From an uncultured Collinsella sp. (GTDB taxonomy: Bacteria; Actinomycetota; Coriobacteriia; Coriobacteriales; Coriobacteriaceae), in NCBI GenBank assembly GCA_900548075.1, contig URJD01000043.1:1-11127 (forward strand): DNA of 11,127 nt, written 5' to 3'. Under the pieces are notes generated by a model. The model searched no databases. It was not told where the DNA came from and was given only the letters and a program-made list of their open reading frames with translations. Below are positions 1 through 7,080 of this stretch, piece by piece (position 1 is the first letter of the stretch; each line of letters opens with the position of its first letter). The position numbers and the translations under genes were made by a program.

Positions 1-54
1 TTAGTAGACAAATGTGCTCCTTAGGAAATACCTGTCGTTTCATGGTATCAAAGG

Positions 55-83
55 GTCAGCGCGCCAGCGGGCGTTTATATAAT
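55..83 (+). promoter_or_regulatory. Candidate promoter of the acyltransferase gene
   Basis: A perfect -10 hexamer TATAAT lies at 78-83, about 40 bases before the start codon at 124. The -35 region about 17 bases upstream (55-60, GTCAGC) matches the consensus poorly, so strength or activator dependence cannot be judged. Transcription would start near base 90 and give a short leader. Bases 1-54 contain nothing else that I can assign. Confidence 0.4.
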
Positions 84-123
84 CTATGGAGCTCGCAGAG
101 GAAAACCGATACGAAAGGACGTC

Positions 124-1254
124 ATGCAGCCCAAAGCCGCACGCAACATACCCATCGAAGCGCTGCGCTTGGTCGCGGTCGCTGGCATCGCGGTGTTCCA
201 CACCTTTCAGTGGACCTTCCAAGCCGTCTGCGTCGGCGCCGTGGAATATGCCCCACTTGCGATGTCCCCCTATTCCGGCGCGCTCGGTTTTATTAACCTG
301 CTTGGCTGCTGGGCCAACGAGGTCTTCTTTATGATCTCGGGCTATTTTCTCATCGCCTCGGCCGCGAGTGCTTGGGACGGTGGAGCAGCGTGGAAGTCGC
401 AAATGCAACGGACGGCGCAGCGCCTTGGCAAGGTCGTTATGCCCACTGCGTTTTATTGCCTCGTGGCGCTCGCGTGGTCCACGGTCGTCTCCCCCATTCC
501 CGATGTTACCCTCAGCACGCACTACTGGTACACGCTAGGCCTTGAGTTTATCTGGGTCTATGCCGCCACGGTCTTCATGGCGCCATGGTTTGGACTGGCT
601 AAGAGTCGACTCTCCCAGAAGAGCTACACGACGACGGTCATCGCCGTTGGCATCCTCGCATTTGTTGTTAACGGGTATATAGCCGCCATGAGTACGACAA
701 GCACCGGCGAGTTTTCTTGGCTCCAGAAGCTCATGAGCGCTGCCACGTACGTAATCGCGTTTTTGATCGGCGGTCTGCTCCGCGACGTTACCGATGTCAT
801 GGATTCGGACAGGGCGGGCGCCTTGGGCATGCGGTCGCTCGCTGCGATTTTGGCGCTCGCCACCATCCTGGAAGGAGCACTCTCCTTCACCGGCAACCTC
901 ACGGCGATGGCAGTCCTCTCCTACAAATCGACCTCGTTGATCTCGTTTGTCCTCGCTGCCACCTCCCTGCTCTTTGCGGCTACCCGACGCAGCGCCTCGG
1001 ACAATCCACGAGCCGCAGGCGTCATCGTCACCCTTTCGACCGCCACGCTCGGTTTCTATGTGATGCAGTCGCTCACCAGTAGCCTGTGGCGTCCCGTCTT
1101 CAATACGTTGCTCGCAAACATACTGGTCAGCCAAAACAGCCCGGCAGTTATATGTATCGTCACGGGTACCGTCATTAGCATCGTCTTTGCCCTGACGCTT
1201 CTCACCATCGACGCAGCTAGAAGCCTTATCGCTCGCAAGCCCAAGCGGCAATAG
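124..1254 (+). CDS. Acyltransferase-3 family membrane protein (probable sugar O-acyltransferase)
   Basis: This 376-residue protein looks like an integral-membrane acyltransferase of the acyltransferase-3 family, which moves acetyl or other acyl groups onto cell-surface sugars. Near the N-terminus, residues 15-26 hold the family pattern of an Arg followed by a hydrophobic stretch and a His (R15, H26). Residues 61-76 contain VFFMISGYFL, the family's second signature. A basic RTAQRLGKVVMPT segment follows near 96-108. The rest is about ten hydrophobic segments, ending in a TLGFYVMQS helix (308-316) and a basic tail (RKPKRQ). The start is supported by GAAAGGA a few bases upstream of ATG 124. The next gene, a GT2 glycosyltransferase, fits envelope polysaccharide modification. 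The acceptor and acyl donor cannot be told from sequence. The C-terminal helix has Gln where many relatives have His. Confidence 0.8.
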   Translation: MQPKAARNIPIEALRLVAVAGIAVFHTFQWTFQAVCVGAVEYAPLAMSPYSGALGFINLLGCWANEVFFMISGYFLIASAASAWDGGAAWKSQMQRTAQRLGKVVMPTAFYCLVALAWSTVVSPIPDVTLSTHYWYTLGLEFIWVYAATVFMAPWFGLAKSRLSQKSYTTTVIAVGILAFVVNGYIAAMSTTSTGEFSWLQKLMSAATYVIAFLIGGLLRDVTDVMDSDRAGALGMRSLAAILALATILEGALSFTGNLTAMAVLSYKSTSLISFVLAATSLLFAATRRSASDNPRAAGVIVTLSTATLGFYVMQSLTSSLWRPVFNTLLANILVSQNSPAVICIVTGTVISIVFALTLLTIDAARSLIARKPKRQ

Positions 1255-1318
1255 ACACGCTGCCGTCAGACGCTAAAGCCGCTACAGCCGTGACAGGTTC
1301 CTGCGTTTTATTCAAAGC

Positions 1319-1349
1319 TTGCCGTCAAGGTGCGCCGAGCCTTTACAAT
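1319..1349 (+). promoter_or_regulatory. Candidate promoter of the GT2 gene
   Basis: A -35-like TTGCCG (1319-1324) and a -10-like TACAAT (1344-1349) are separated by 19 bases, slightly long. Transcription would begin near 1356, which is downstream of an in-frame ATG at 1290 and so supports translation from ATG 1425. The rest of the 170-base gap (1255-1424) shows no gene and no convincing terminator. Confidence 0.4.
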
Positions 1350-1424
1350 AGGACAGTCTCAAGGACGTATTCGATAGCTTCCGCGCAGCACTCGCCCGCC
1401 GCGCGTGAAAGGATATATTGCCCC

Positions 1425-2444
1425 ATGCCTTCAACCCTTCCCGCCCCCATCGACAAGCTCGCCATCGTCGTCGTTACGTACAAGCGCCAGGAACTTCTGG
1501 CCAACTTGTTCGACTCCATGACCGAGCTCACGGCAACGCCCTGGCGCATCGTGATTGTCGATAACGAGAATTCGCGCGAGACCGAGGCCATGTGCGCCGC
1601 ATTTAACGAGCGCCTGGCCAACCTGTGGGGCATCGACACCGAGCAGCCCGACGCGCAGGGCGGCACCGACCGCGTCATCTACGCCCCGCAGCTCGAAAAC
1701 GGCGGCGGTGCAGGTGGCTTCTCCGCCGGCACCAAATGCGCCTACGACCTGGGCGCCCAGTGGTTCTGGGTGATGGACGACGACGTGCTCGTCATCCCCG
1801 AAGGCATCGAGCGTCTTGCCAAGTGGACCGACCGCTACGATGTTATCCAGGGTTCGCGCCTGGACTTTGACGGCGGCGCCTTCTTTTGGCAATACCAACT
1901 CATCCTTTCGCTCGGCATTCCCAACCCTGTCGCCAAGTGGGACTTGGGCCCCGAGGGCTACCGCGCCATGAACCAGCTGTGCTTTGAGGGCGGCATGTTC
2001 TCGCGCCGCGTAGTCGACAAGATCGGCCTGCCCGATGCGCGATTCTTCATCTACGGCGACGATGCCTGCTATGGCTACGTGGCCAGCCAGCACTTCCCCG
2101 CCGCCGTTGTTGCCGACGTGGTGCTCAAGCGCGCCCGCGCCGTCTCTAACTGGGACATCGCCGGCAAGCGCCAGCTCAACTCTACGAGCGACACCAACCG
2201 CTACTACATCATGCGCAACCGCGGTTATCTGGCACGCTACATGCAGATCTACGGCGACTACCACCCCGTGCTGTTCCGTCTGGGCAACGCCGCGACCTTC
2301 TGCAAGGAATTCATTCGCCTGGCCGCCGTTGACAAGTGCTTTAAGACCGGTATTCCGGCGCTGCGCCGTGGCATGAAGGACGCCCGCAAGATCGTTAAGG
2401 ATCCCAACTGGAAGCCCATGCCGCCCCTGAAGGACACCGAGTAA
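1425..2444 (+). CDS. GT2-family glycosyltransferase, galactofuranosyltransferase (GlfT)-like
   Basis: A 339-residue cytoplasmic GT-A fold glycosyltransferase that probably adds a sugar, possibly galactofuranose or rhamnose, to a surface glycan. The N-terminal strand IVVVTYKRQELL (14-25) and IVDNENS (44-50) bind the nucleotide sugar. ENGGGAGGFS (91-100) is a glycine-rich loop typical of GlfT-like enzymes. DDD at 118-120, in FWVMDDDVLV, is the metal-binding DXD motif. FFIYGDDACYGY (207-218) carries the likely catalytic acidic residues, and RYYIMRNRGY (259-268) is a conserved acceptor-side segment. An earlier in-frame ATG at 1290 adds 45 residues without GT similarity and lies upstream of the promoter candidate. 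ATG 1425 has GAAAGGA about 12 bases upstream and leads straight into the fold, so it was chosen. The gene is complete and follows an acyltransferase gene, consistent with envelope glycan assembly. The donor sugar is inferred only from family resemblance. Confidence 0.85.
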   Translation: MPSTLPAPIDKLAIVVVTYKRQELLANLFDSMTELTATPWRIVIVDNENSRETEAMCAAFNERLANLWGIDTEQPDAQGGTDRVIYAPQLENGGGAGGFSAGTKCAYDLGAQWFWVMDDDVLVIPEGIERLAKWTDRYDVIQGSRLDFDGGAFFWQYQLILSLGIPNPVAKWDLGPEGYRAMNQLCFEGGMFSRRVVDKIGLPDARFFIYGDDACYGYVASQHFPAAVVADVVLKRARAVSNWDIAGKRQLNSTSDTNRYYIMRNRGYLARYMQIYGDYHPVLFRLGNAATFCKEFIRLAAVDKCFKTGIPALRRGMKDARKIVKDPNWKPMPPLKDTE

Positions 2445-2468
2445 CGGAAGCCGGAAACACCCCGGCGC

Positions 2469-4265
2469 TTAAAGCCGCTGGCACACCGCTGCCACACGCT
2501 GCCCGTCAAACCCGAATCCCCAGCGCATGCGACCCACGCCGGGTCGCGGCACACGGATTTCGTCGATGCCGTCGCGCTCTATGTCGAGCAGCGCCTGCAC
2601 GGCCAGCAATTCCAGGCCCAGCGCATCCACACCGGGGTCATACATCATGTTGATCGTTATCAGCGGACGTTCATCGAGCATACCGATCGTATCGGCTATG
2701 TCGAACACGGCGCCCGTGGGAAAAACCTGGATGTCCCAGCGATCCGCGCCACACTTTCGCCTCGAGGCAGGATTGGCATAGCCCGGCAAGCCAAAGCAGA
2801 GCCCCTGCAAGAGCAGATGATATGGCAGCGGCGTATCTGGGTCGGTCTCGCCGATTCCCGCATCTCCCAAGATGCGGCTTAGCGCCCGCCTCACGGTATC
2901 CTCGTTCCCATGGCACAGCCCGTCGCGAAACACATCGACGTCTCGAATGTCTTCTGCAGCGCACTCAAACCACTCAATAATCACTAGACGCAAGGCCTGG
3001 CGAAGCTCGTTATTGGGCAATCGCAAAGCACGGAGGCGATCGCCATGCTCTGGCTCCTCAGTCATATCCGTCGTGAGAAAACCAGACAGATACAGCGCTG
3101 TCCACATGCCATCGTCAGGCGAGACATCTGGCTCTGCAGTGCCCAAACAAAGCGGGACCTCAGCGCACCCATGGGCCTCGAGCAAATCAAACAAGACCGA
3201 AAGGCGGTCGAGATTCCACCCGGCAACCACCCTACTCAGGCAATCGGCATATCCATACAGATCGGCACGCACAGGCGCCGTGCAGCCTCGGCCCAGAAAA
3301 CCGATCACACGCTCTGGACTCGAGCAATAGGCCCTACCAAACCGATATCCCTCGAGCCATTCACGCGCATCATCCAGGTATTCCTCGCGTCCAGCATGAT
3401 TCAAAAGAGCCTCGACCTCGACATCCGAAAAGCCGAACCAACGGTCACACCACGTCGAAAGCGGCGTCGACAGACAATACGAGCAACTGCGCGAAGAAAG
3501 CGCCGCTTCGACAGGACTGGGACGCTCCCCCATCAGACACGTCAGCCGCAACGAATCGCGCGCAGTGGCAATGGCGTCGAACAGCACGCGATCGAATAGC
3601 CCTGCCGGATCGGCGTCGGAAGCGTCCCTCGCGCTCGCACGGCCCAACCACGCCGCATCGTACCCATCAACGAGCAATACAACCTGTTCATCGCAGGCCA
3701 TCTCCAGCAGCTCAATGAGCACACCGAGCACCGAGGCGACCTCGTCCTCGCTCGCCGCGCCACGCGCAACGCGTTCGATGTGACGCACCTTGTCTCGAGC
3801 TAAATCAGGAGCTTCCAAAAGCGCCAGCAAGCGGGCGCACTCGCCCGAAAGAGCATCGCGCACGACGCCGGCAATAGCGGCGCCACGCCTCGCAGCGCCA
3901 GAAAAGTCCAGCGATATCACCGGATAGTAAGCGTACTCATCCCGATAACGCCCGCCGTCCGCATCCCAAATCTGAGCATCGGCAAACGAGCTCCGACCGG
4001 CGCGGCCGACCGCGGGACGCTCCAGAAAAGCCCTGAGCATCGACAAGTTCATGCTCTTGCCAAAACCCTTGGGTCGGCAGCACACCATAACGGACGCATC
4101 GCAATCCAACACATCGGCAATAAACATGGTCTTGTCGACCAGTATGCAACGACCAATGGCATCGGCAAAATCATGCACACCGACCGGCAAAACCGCATCA
4201 TCGACATGGTTGACAAGCCGTACGCCAAAAGTATCGGCACTGTTGCAATACTCCTGTTCAGACAC
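2469..4265 (-). CDS. AAA-ATPase-like / PD-(D/E)XK family protein with degenerate active sites
   Basis: This 598-residue protein follows the full plan of the AAA-ATPase-like plus PD-(D/E)XK nuclease family (DUF1703 type), whose cellular role is poorly known. VDKTMFI (43-49) precedes a Walker A region RPKGFGKS (64-71) that keeps Lys70 and Ser71. The Walker B strand VVLLVDGYD (195-203) reads DGYD where relatives usually have DEYD. FGFSDVEVEALL (277-288), WLEGYRFG (303-310), ALYLSGFLT (390-398), LPNNELRQAL (416-425) and YHLLLQGL (482-489) match the middle of the family. In the C-terminal nuclease part, Asp511 of RWDIQ is kept, but the usual E-x-K is N-M-M (539-541) and an earlier Glu is Lys504. 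The GTG start at 4265 is supported by AGGGAG eight bases upstream. The reading frame is intact, so this looks like a maintained pseudoenzyme, not a decayed gene. It converges on the GT2 gene with only 24 bases between. Substrate and function are unknown. Confidence 0.8.
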   Translation of the reverse strand: MSEQEYCNSADTFGVRLVNHVDDAVLPVGVHDFADAIGRCILVDKTMFIADVLDCDASVMVCCRPKGFGKSMNLSMLRAFLERPAVGRAGRSSFADAQIWDADGGRYRDEYAYYPVISLDFSGAARRGAAIAGVVRDALSGECARLLALLEAPDLARDKVRHIERVARGAASEDEVASVLGVLIELLEMACDEQVVLLVDGYDAAWLGRASARDASDADPAGLFDRVLFDAIATARDSLRLTCLMGERPSPVEAALSSRSCSYCLSTPLSTWCDRWFGFSDVEVEALLNHAGREEYLDDAREWLEGYRFGRAYCSSPERVIGFLGRGCTAPVRADLYGYADCLSRVVAGWNLDRLSVLFDLLEAHGCAEVPLCLGTAEPDVSPDDGMWTALYLSGFLTTDMTEEPEHGDRLRALRLPNNELRQALRLVIIEWFECAAEDIRDVDVFRDGLCHGNEDTVRRALSRILGDAGIGETDPDTPLPYHLLLQGLCFGLPGYANPASRRKCGADRWDIQVFPTGAVFDIADTIGMLDERPLITINMMYDPGVDALGLELLAVQALLDIERDGIDEIRVPRPGVGRMRWGFGFDGQRVAAVCQRL

Positions 4266-4298
4266 CGTAACTTCTCCCTAAAACGCAGCACGAAGCCC

Positions 4299-4304
4299 AT
4301 TGTA
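4299..4304 (-). promoter_or_regulatory. Possible -10 element of the AAA-like gene
   Basis: Read on the minus strand this is TACAAT, about 34 bases before the GTG start at 4265. No good -35 hexamer lies at 16-18 bases, so the call is weak. Apart from this and the terminator hairpin of the neighbouring gene, the 203-base gap 4266-4468 shows no gene. Confidence 0.3.
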
Positions 4305-4394
4305 GCGAGCAGTTCAAGTGCAACGCTGGATCCGTGCAAAGGCATCGGGCAACGGTAGGAACAAAGGCCTTGAGGGGGCATAACAAATCGTTGT

Positions 4395-4435
4395 GCAACA
4401 AAATGGGGCCCGATGCAACTGCACCGGCCCCCATT
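4395..4435 (-). terminator. Rho-independent-type terminator of the surface-protein gene
   Basis: Bases 4402-4435 form a long hairpin whose arms, read on the minus strand, are AATGGGGGCCGGTGCA and TGCATCGGGCCCCATT. The stem has about one mismatch and one G-T wobble, and the innermost bases probably open to form the loop. The stem is followed on the minus strand by a T-rich TTTTGTTG stretch and lies 34 bases past the stop codon of the gene ending at 4469. The plus-strand side lacks a comparable T run, so minus-strand use is favoured. Confidence 0.65.
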
Positions 4436-4468
4436 GCGAATCTTTAGTTGTCGGGCAACCGAAAGGGA

Positions 4469-6247
4469 CTACTCCTCGGAGTCGTTCTGCCCAGCAGCCT
4501 TCTTTTGCTGATCGAGCTTATGCTTGCCACTCACAATAGACGTGGCACCCAGCGTGGCCAAGCTTGCACTGGCAAGGCTCGCCATCACAATCAGATCGCC
4601 CGTCTTGGGCATGTTGCCACCCGAGGACTTGGTAGTTGTAGTCGTCGTGGTCGTGGTGGTCACCGTTTTGGAGTCATTTTGCTCCTGGACCTGGTTGTCA
4701 GCACCGCTCTTGTCGTCGTCTTCGGACTGTTTCTTTTCGCCCTCGGTCTTACTCTCGTCCTTCTTCTGACCGGACTTGTCGCCCTTCTCGTCAGAGCTAG
4801 GACCCTTATCGGATTCAGCCTTCTCAGAAGCCTTGTCCTTTGAGTCGCCCTTTGCGGCCTCGGTCTTTTCCATGGAAACCTGATCAGAGTTGTCCTTGTT
4901 CTGAGTCGAGCCATTATTGACGCCAGCCATCAGCGAAGAGCCCAGCGTAGAACCAAGCTGCACGGAGAAAGAAGGCTTCTTGTCCGGCGAAGCAACGGGA
5001 GCGTCCGGCGCCTTATTCGAGTCGTCCTTGGAAGCATCAGAATCAGGGGTTGCGTCAGAGCCGGAGCCGTTGTTAGAGCCGGTGCCAATAGACGAATCAC
5101 TCGAGCCGGTAGATGAGTTAGAGGTGTCAGCGTCGGTCGAACCAGAAGCGTCGCTGTCCGTATTGCCGGCAGAGCTTGAAGGCGAATCGCCCGCAGCAGA
5201 GCCGTTCGAATCGGAGCCGTTCGAGGTAGAGCCGTCGTTGGTAGTGCCACCAGCAGAGCCATTACCGTCAGCATCGGTCGAGGGCGCATCCATCCTGTCA
5301 TCGTTGGCATCGTCACTCGAGTCGTCATTCGAATCAGGTGTCGGCGAGGGCGCCGGCGTAGGCTCGGGCTGCACGGGCGTCGCAGCGGCAGCCTCGTCCT
5401 CAGCGATATAAACCAAGCAGTCCTTCAGCTCGTTGCGGTAGCGGTTCTTCCAGCCCTCATGATACTGGGGCTGGCTCGAATACTTGGTCGCCACGTTATT
5501 GACCACACTGTTGGAAAGCGCCGTCACAAACTCGCGGTCGGACATATCGTTGGAGAGATTCGCCCAGCGGAAGAAGTCCCTGCAACCACCGGTGCCGCAC
5601 ATGTTGGTGATGCTCCACACCATGCCCTTAACGCAATCGGCACGGCCCGAAATATCAATACCCAGGCCACTCTTGAGCCACGCCTCGGTCACCGCATAGT
5701 ACGAGTTGTACGCATACGCATCCTGCAGAGCCGAGAACTCAACAGGGTCGGTGTTATAAGCACCTTGGAAGGCCTCCTGCGCAATACGGCCCAACTCGGT
5801 GAGCTGGCCGTTCTCGTACATGGCATTGCTCGTGTTGGAAATCTCGCTGCCGCGATCAATCGCATCCTTGAGCATGCTGTATTTTTCGGGGTTGTAGTTG
5901 TAGGCCTGCTTCATAAACGGGATGAGCGACCAACGACGGTCGAACTGGTAATAACCCAGCGCGTTATAGCCGTCGCCATACGAAAAGCCCTGGTTATAGT
6001 TGCCATGGCTCTCGTACTTGGTAAAGTACTTCATCTCGGGGGTCACGTTAACAAACGAAACGCCCTGGACCGACCTTAGCACGCCCGAGAAGGACTGTTG
6101 GGTGTAAAGGCCCTTATCGATATCGGTGGCATCCGAGGCTACGCCCGGCGTGGGCTCCTCGGCAGCGGCGGGTGCCGGCGCGGAAACGGCGCCAAACGAA
6201 AGCACCAGCGTCAGGCCCGCGACAATAGCAGAATGCTTGGGCTGCAT
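4469..6247 (-). CDS. Secreted, sortase-anchored surface protein with lysozyme-like domain
   Basis: A 592-residue exported wall protein. The N-terminus (1-29) is a signal peptide with a hydrophobic core (AIVAGLTLVLSFGAVSA) and cleavage likely near the AAA before Glu30. Residues about 70-285 resemble lysozyme-like peptidoglycan-cleaving domains: a Glu in FTKYESHGN (E79), then NALGYYQFDRRW (95-106), a W-rich middle, GLGIDISGR and VKGMVWSITN (207-215). Glu79 is the candidate catalytic acid, and four Cys (205, 217, 222, 277) could form disulfides. A Pro/Thr linker (291-304), a Ser/Asp/Gly/Asn-rich stalk (about 305-420) and a Lys/Glu/Asp-rich stretch (450-527) follow. Then come ten Thr in a row (530-539) and MPKTGD (546-551), a variant of LPXTG, a hydrophobic span and a basic KHK. 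The tail after the span, ending NDSEE, is longer and more acidic than usual. GGGAGG precedes the ATG. No sortase gene is in the window. The enzyme activity is predicted only from resemblance. Confidence 0.8.
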   Translation of the reverse strand: MQPKHSAIVAGLTLVLSFGAVSAPAPAAAEEPTPGVASDATDIDKGLYTQQSFSGVLRSVQGVSFVNVTPEMKYFTKYESHGNYNQGFSYGDGYNALGYYQFDRRWSLIPFMKQAYNYNPEKYSMLKDAIDRGSEISNTSNAMYENGQLTELGRIAQEAFQGAYNTDPVEFSALQDAYAYNSYYAVTEAWLKSGLGIDISGRADCVKGMVWSITNMCGTGGCRDFFRWANLSNDMSDREFVTALSNSVVNNVATKYSSQPQYHEGWKNRYRNELKDCLVYIAEDEAAAATPVQPEPTPAPSPTPDSNDDSSDDANDDRMDAPSTDADGNGSAGGTTNDGSTSNGSDSNGSAAGDSPSSSAGNTDSDASGSTDADTSNSSTGSSDSSIGTGSNNGSGSDATPDSDASKDDSNKAPDAPVASPDKKPSFSVQLGSTLGSSLMAGVNNGSTQNKDNSDQVSMEKTEAAKGDSKDKASEKAESDKGPSSDEKGDKSGQKKDESKTEGEKKQSEDDDKSGADNQVQEQNDSKTVTTTTTTTTTTKSSGGNMPKTGDLIVMASLASASLATLGATSIVSGKHKLDQQKKAAGQNDSEE

Positions 6248-6300
6248 AAGATCCTCCCTGCATTGGTGTAGTTAAAGTGCAGTTTGCAAAGATAGAAATA

Positions 6301-6329
6301 AGTATTGCAGCTCGCCCGTTGTTGCACAA
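6301..6329 (-). promoter_or_regulatory. Candidate promoter of the surface-protein gene
   Basis: On the minus strand, TTGTGC (6324-6329) and AATACT (6301-6306) sit 17 bases apart, placing the transcription start near 6294 and leaving a leader of about 47 bases. The -35 hexamer lies inside the palindrome at 6318-6333, so a bound repressor there could block the promoter. The match to consensus is moderate. Confidence 0.45.
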
Positions 6330-6333
6330 CAAC
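6318..6333. repeat. Palindrome GTTGTTG-CA-CAACAAC, possible operator
   Basis: Seven-base arms GTTGTTG and CAACAAC are perfect and separated by two bases, overlapping the -35 of the surface-protein promoter. The GTTGTTG half also occurs just upstream on the minus strand (6347-6354 region), each preceded by GAGGG, giving a pair of imperfect direct repeats GAGGG(G)TTGTTG about 20 bases apart. This is the usual layout of a regulator site, but no regulator is identified. Confidence 0.4.
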
Positions 6334-6375
6334 CCCTCGGTAAACGGCAACAACCCTCCGCGAAATCTTAAGGAA

Positions 6376-6795
6376 TTAAACAAACTGGTCGTCGGGCGCC
6401 ATCAGAAGCTCGCCGTATCGCTCCATCACCCCGTCCCTCAACTGACAGAAAGCGGGAATATAGACGTTCAAGATGCGCTGAATCAAATCTTGAGCGAGCT
6501 TGTTGTCATAGATATGGACGTTCGTATTGCGGTCTCTGAGCATATCTAGCCAGGCCGCCTCATCAATAAAGTCGTAGAATCGGTACGACTCCTTCAAGAT
6601 GGCACGAGGAGACCCCGACGCGGCAAGCGTGGCGCCCTCATACTCGAGCAGACGCTTAAGGAGCTTCCAGCTCAGTTCAAATTGAAGATTGAACTTATTA
6701 ATCAATCCACTCTGAACAAAATCATTGTTGAGATCCTGATTAGGCGCATCCTCAAGATTCGCCAAGGCGCTGGCAAAGTTCTCATATTTTTTCAT
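6376..6795 (-). CDS. HEPN-domain protein of the nucleotidyltransferase substrate-binding family (HI0074-like), putative toxin
   Basis: A 139-residue all-helical protein of the NTase-substrate-binding (HI0074-like, HEPN) family. FNLQFELSWKLLKRLLEYEG (35-54) matches the family's core helices, SPRAILKESYRFYDFID (62-78) the next, and WLDMLRDRNTNVHIYD (82-97) the signature. Arg89, His94 and Tyr96 form RX4HXY, the motif of HepT-type HEPN RNases. In studied pairs the Tyr is AMPylated by the partner enzyme, which silences the RNase. Here the partner, the minimal nucleotidyltransferase, lies directly upstream and the two genes overlap by 14 bases. The start codon has no strong ribosome site, so translation probably depends on coupling to the upstream gene. 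The region has lower GC than the suf genes, with sampled 60-base rows from about 35 to 48 percent, a hint of transfer. Toxin activity is inferred from motif and context; HI0074 itself is not a proven toxin. Confidence 0.8.
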   Translation of the reverse strand: MKKYENFASALANLEDAPNQDLNNDFVQSGLINKFNLQFELSWKLLKRLLEYEGATLAASGSPRAILKESYRFYDFIDEAAWLDMLRDRNTNVHIYDNKLAQDLIQRILNVYIPAFCQLRDGVMERYGELLMAPDDQFV

Positions 6796-7069
6796 ACAGA
6801 ATCACACCATCCCTGGCAATTTCATCGAGCAATTGCTGCGATAAGGGCTCATCGAGATTGACGACATCTACATCTAAAAGAGTATCAAGATGTTCCTCGA
6901 TCAAATATGAGAAACGGCCGAAATCCCGGCAACCTGCTACGGCGATGTCAATATCGCTCTTGGGCAAGTTGTCGCCTCGAGCACGAGAACCAAACAACAC
7001 GACCTTCTTGGCGTCACATTCCCGAGCAAAAACTTCGATTTGCTTGTAAACCTTGTCGAGAGATGCCAT
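6782..7069 (-). CDS. Minimal nucleotidyltransferase (MNT), MntA-like putative antitoxin
   Basis: A 95-residue DNA polymerase beta-type nucleotidyltransferase. VVLFGSRARGDNLPKSDIDIAV (23-44 region) contains GSX10DXD with Gly27, Ser28, Asp39 and Asp41, the metal and nucleotide site. Asp66 or Asp68 in LLDVDVVNL supplies the third carboxylate, so the active site looks complete. In MntA-HepT pairs such an enzyme adds AMP to the HEPN partner and acts as antitoxin. A GTG at 7075 is in frame, but it would overlap the ribosome site AGGGG (7075-7079); ATG 7069, with a five-base spacer, was chosen. The gene starts eight bases after the stop codon of the Rrf2 regulator, and its ribosome site overlaps that stop, so it is probably co-transcribed and translationally coupled. 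It overlaps the HEPN gene by 14 bases. Confidence 0.82.
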   Translation of the reverse strand: MASLDKVYKQIEVFARECDAKKVVLFGSRARGDNLPKSDIDIAVAGCRDFGRFSYLIEEHLDTLLDVDVVNLDEPLSQQLLDEIARDGVILYEKI

Positions 7070-7080
7070 TTGCACCCCTA
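7070..7080 (-). promoter_or_regulatory. Ribosome binding site overlapping the Rrf2 stop codon
   Basis: On the minus strand AGGGG (7075-7079) overlaps the TAG stop (7078-7080) of the regulator and sits five bases before ATG 7069. It decides the start of the nucleotidyltransferase gene and implies coupling of its translation to the upstream regulator. Confidence 0.6.

Noticed and set aside
124..1254. Possible permease or transporter because of many membrane spans
   Set aside because: The Arg-to-His N-terminal pattern and FFMISGYFL segment are those of acyltransferase-3 proteins.
1290..1424. 45-residue N-terminal extension of the GT2 protein
   Set aside because: It has no family similarity, lies partly upstream of the promoter candidate, and a better start exists at 1425.
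1431..2264. 277-residue open frame antisense to the GT2 gene
   Set aside because: Long antisense frames arise from GC-biased third positions; the plus-strand frame has all GT2 motifs.
2450..2466. Small hairpin GCCGG/CCGGC between the convergent GT2 and AAA-like genes
   Set aside because: Five-base arms and no T run on either strand; too weak to call a terminator.
4390..4401. Twelve bases shared, inverted, with the palindrome at 6319-6330, seen as possible element ends flanking the surface gene
   Set aside because: Several 12-base matches are expected by chance in a window of this size, and no transposase or target duplication is present.
4917..5411. 164-residue open frame on the plus strand opposite the surface-protein gene
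   Set aside because: It is a Glu/Ser/Pro-rich mirror of the Ser/Asp/Gly stalk on the other strand, with no ribosome site and no recognisable domain.
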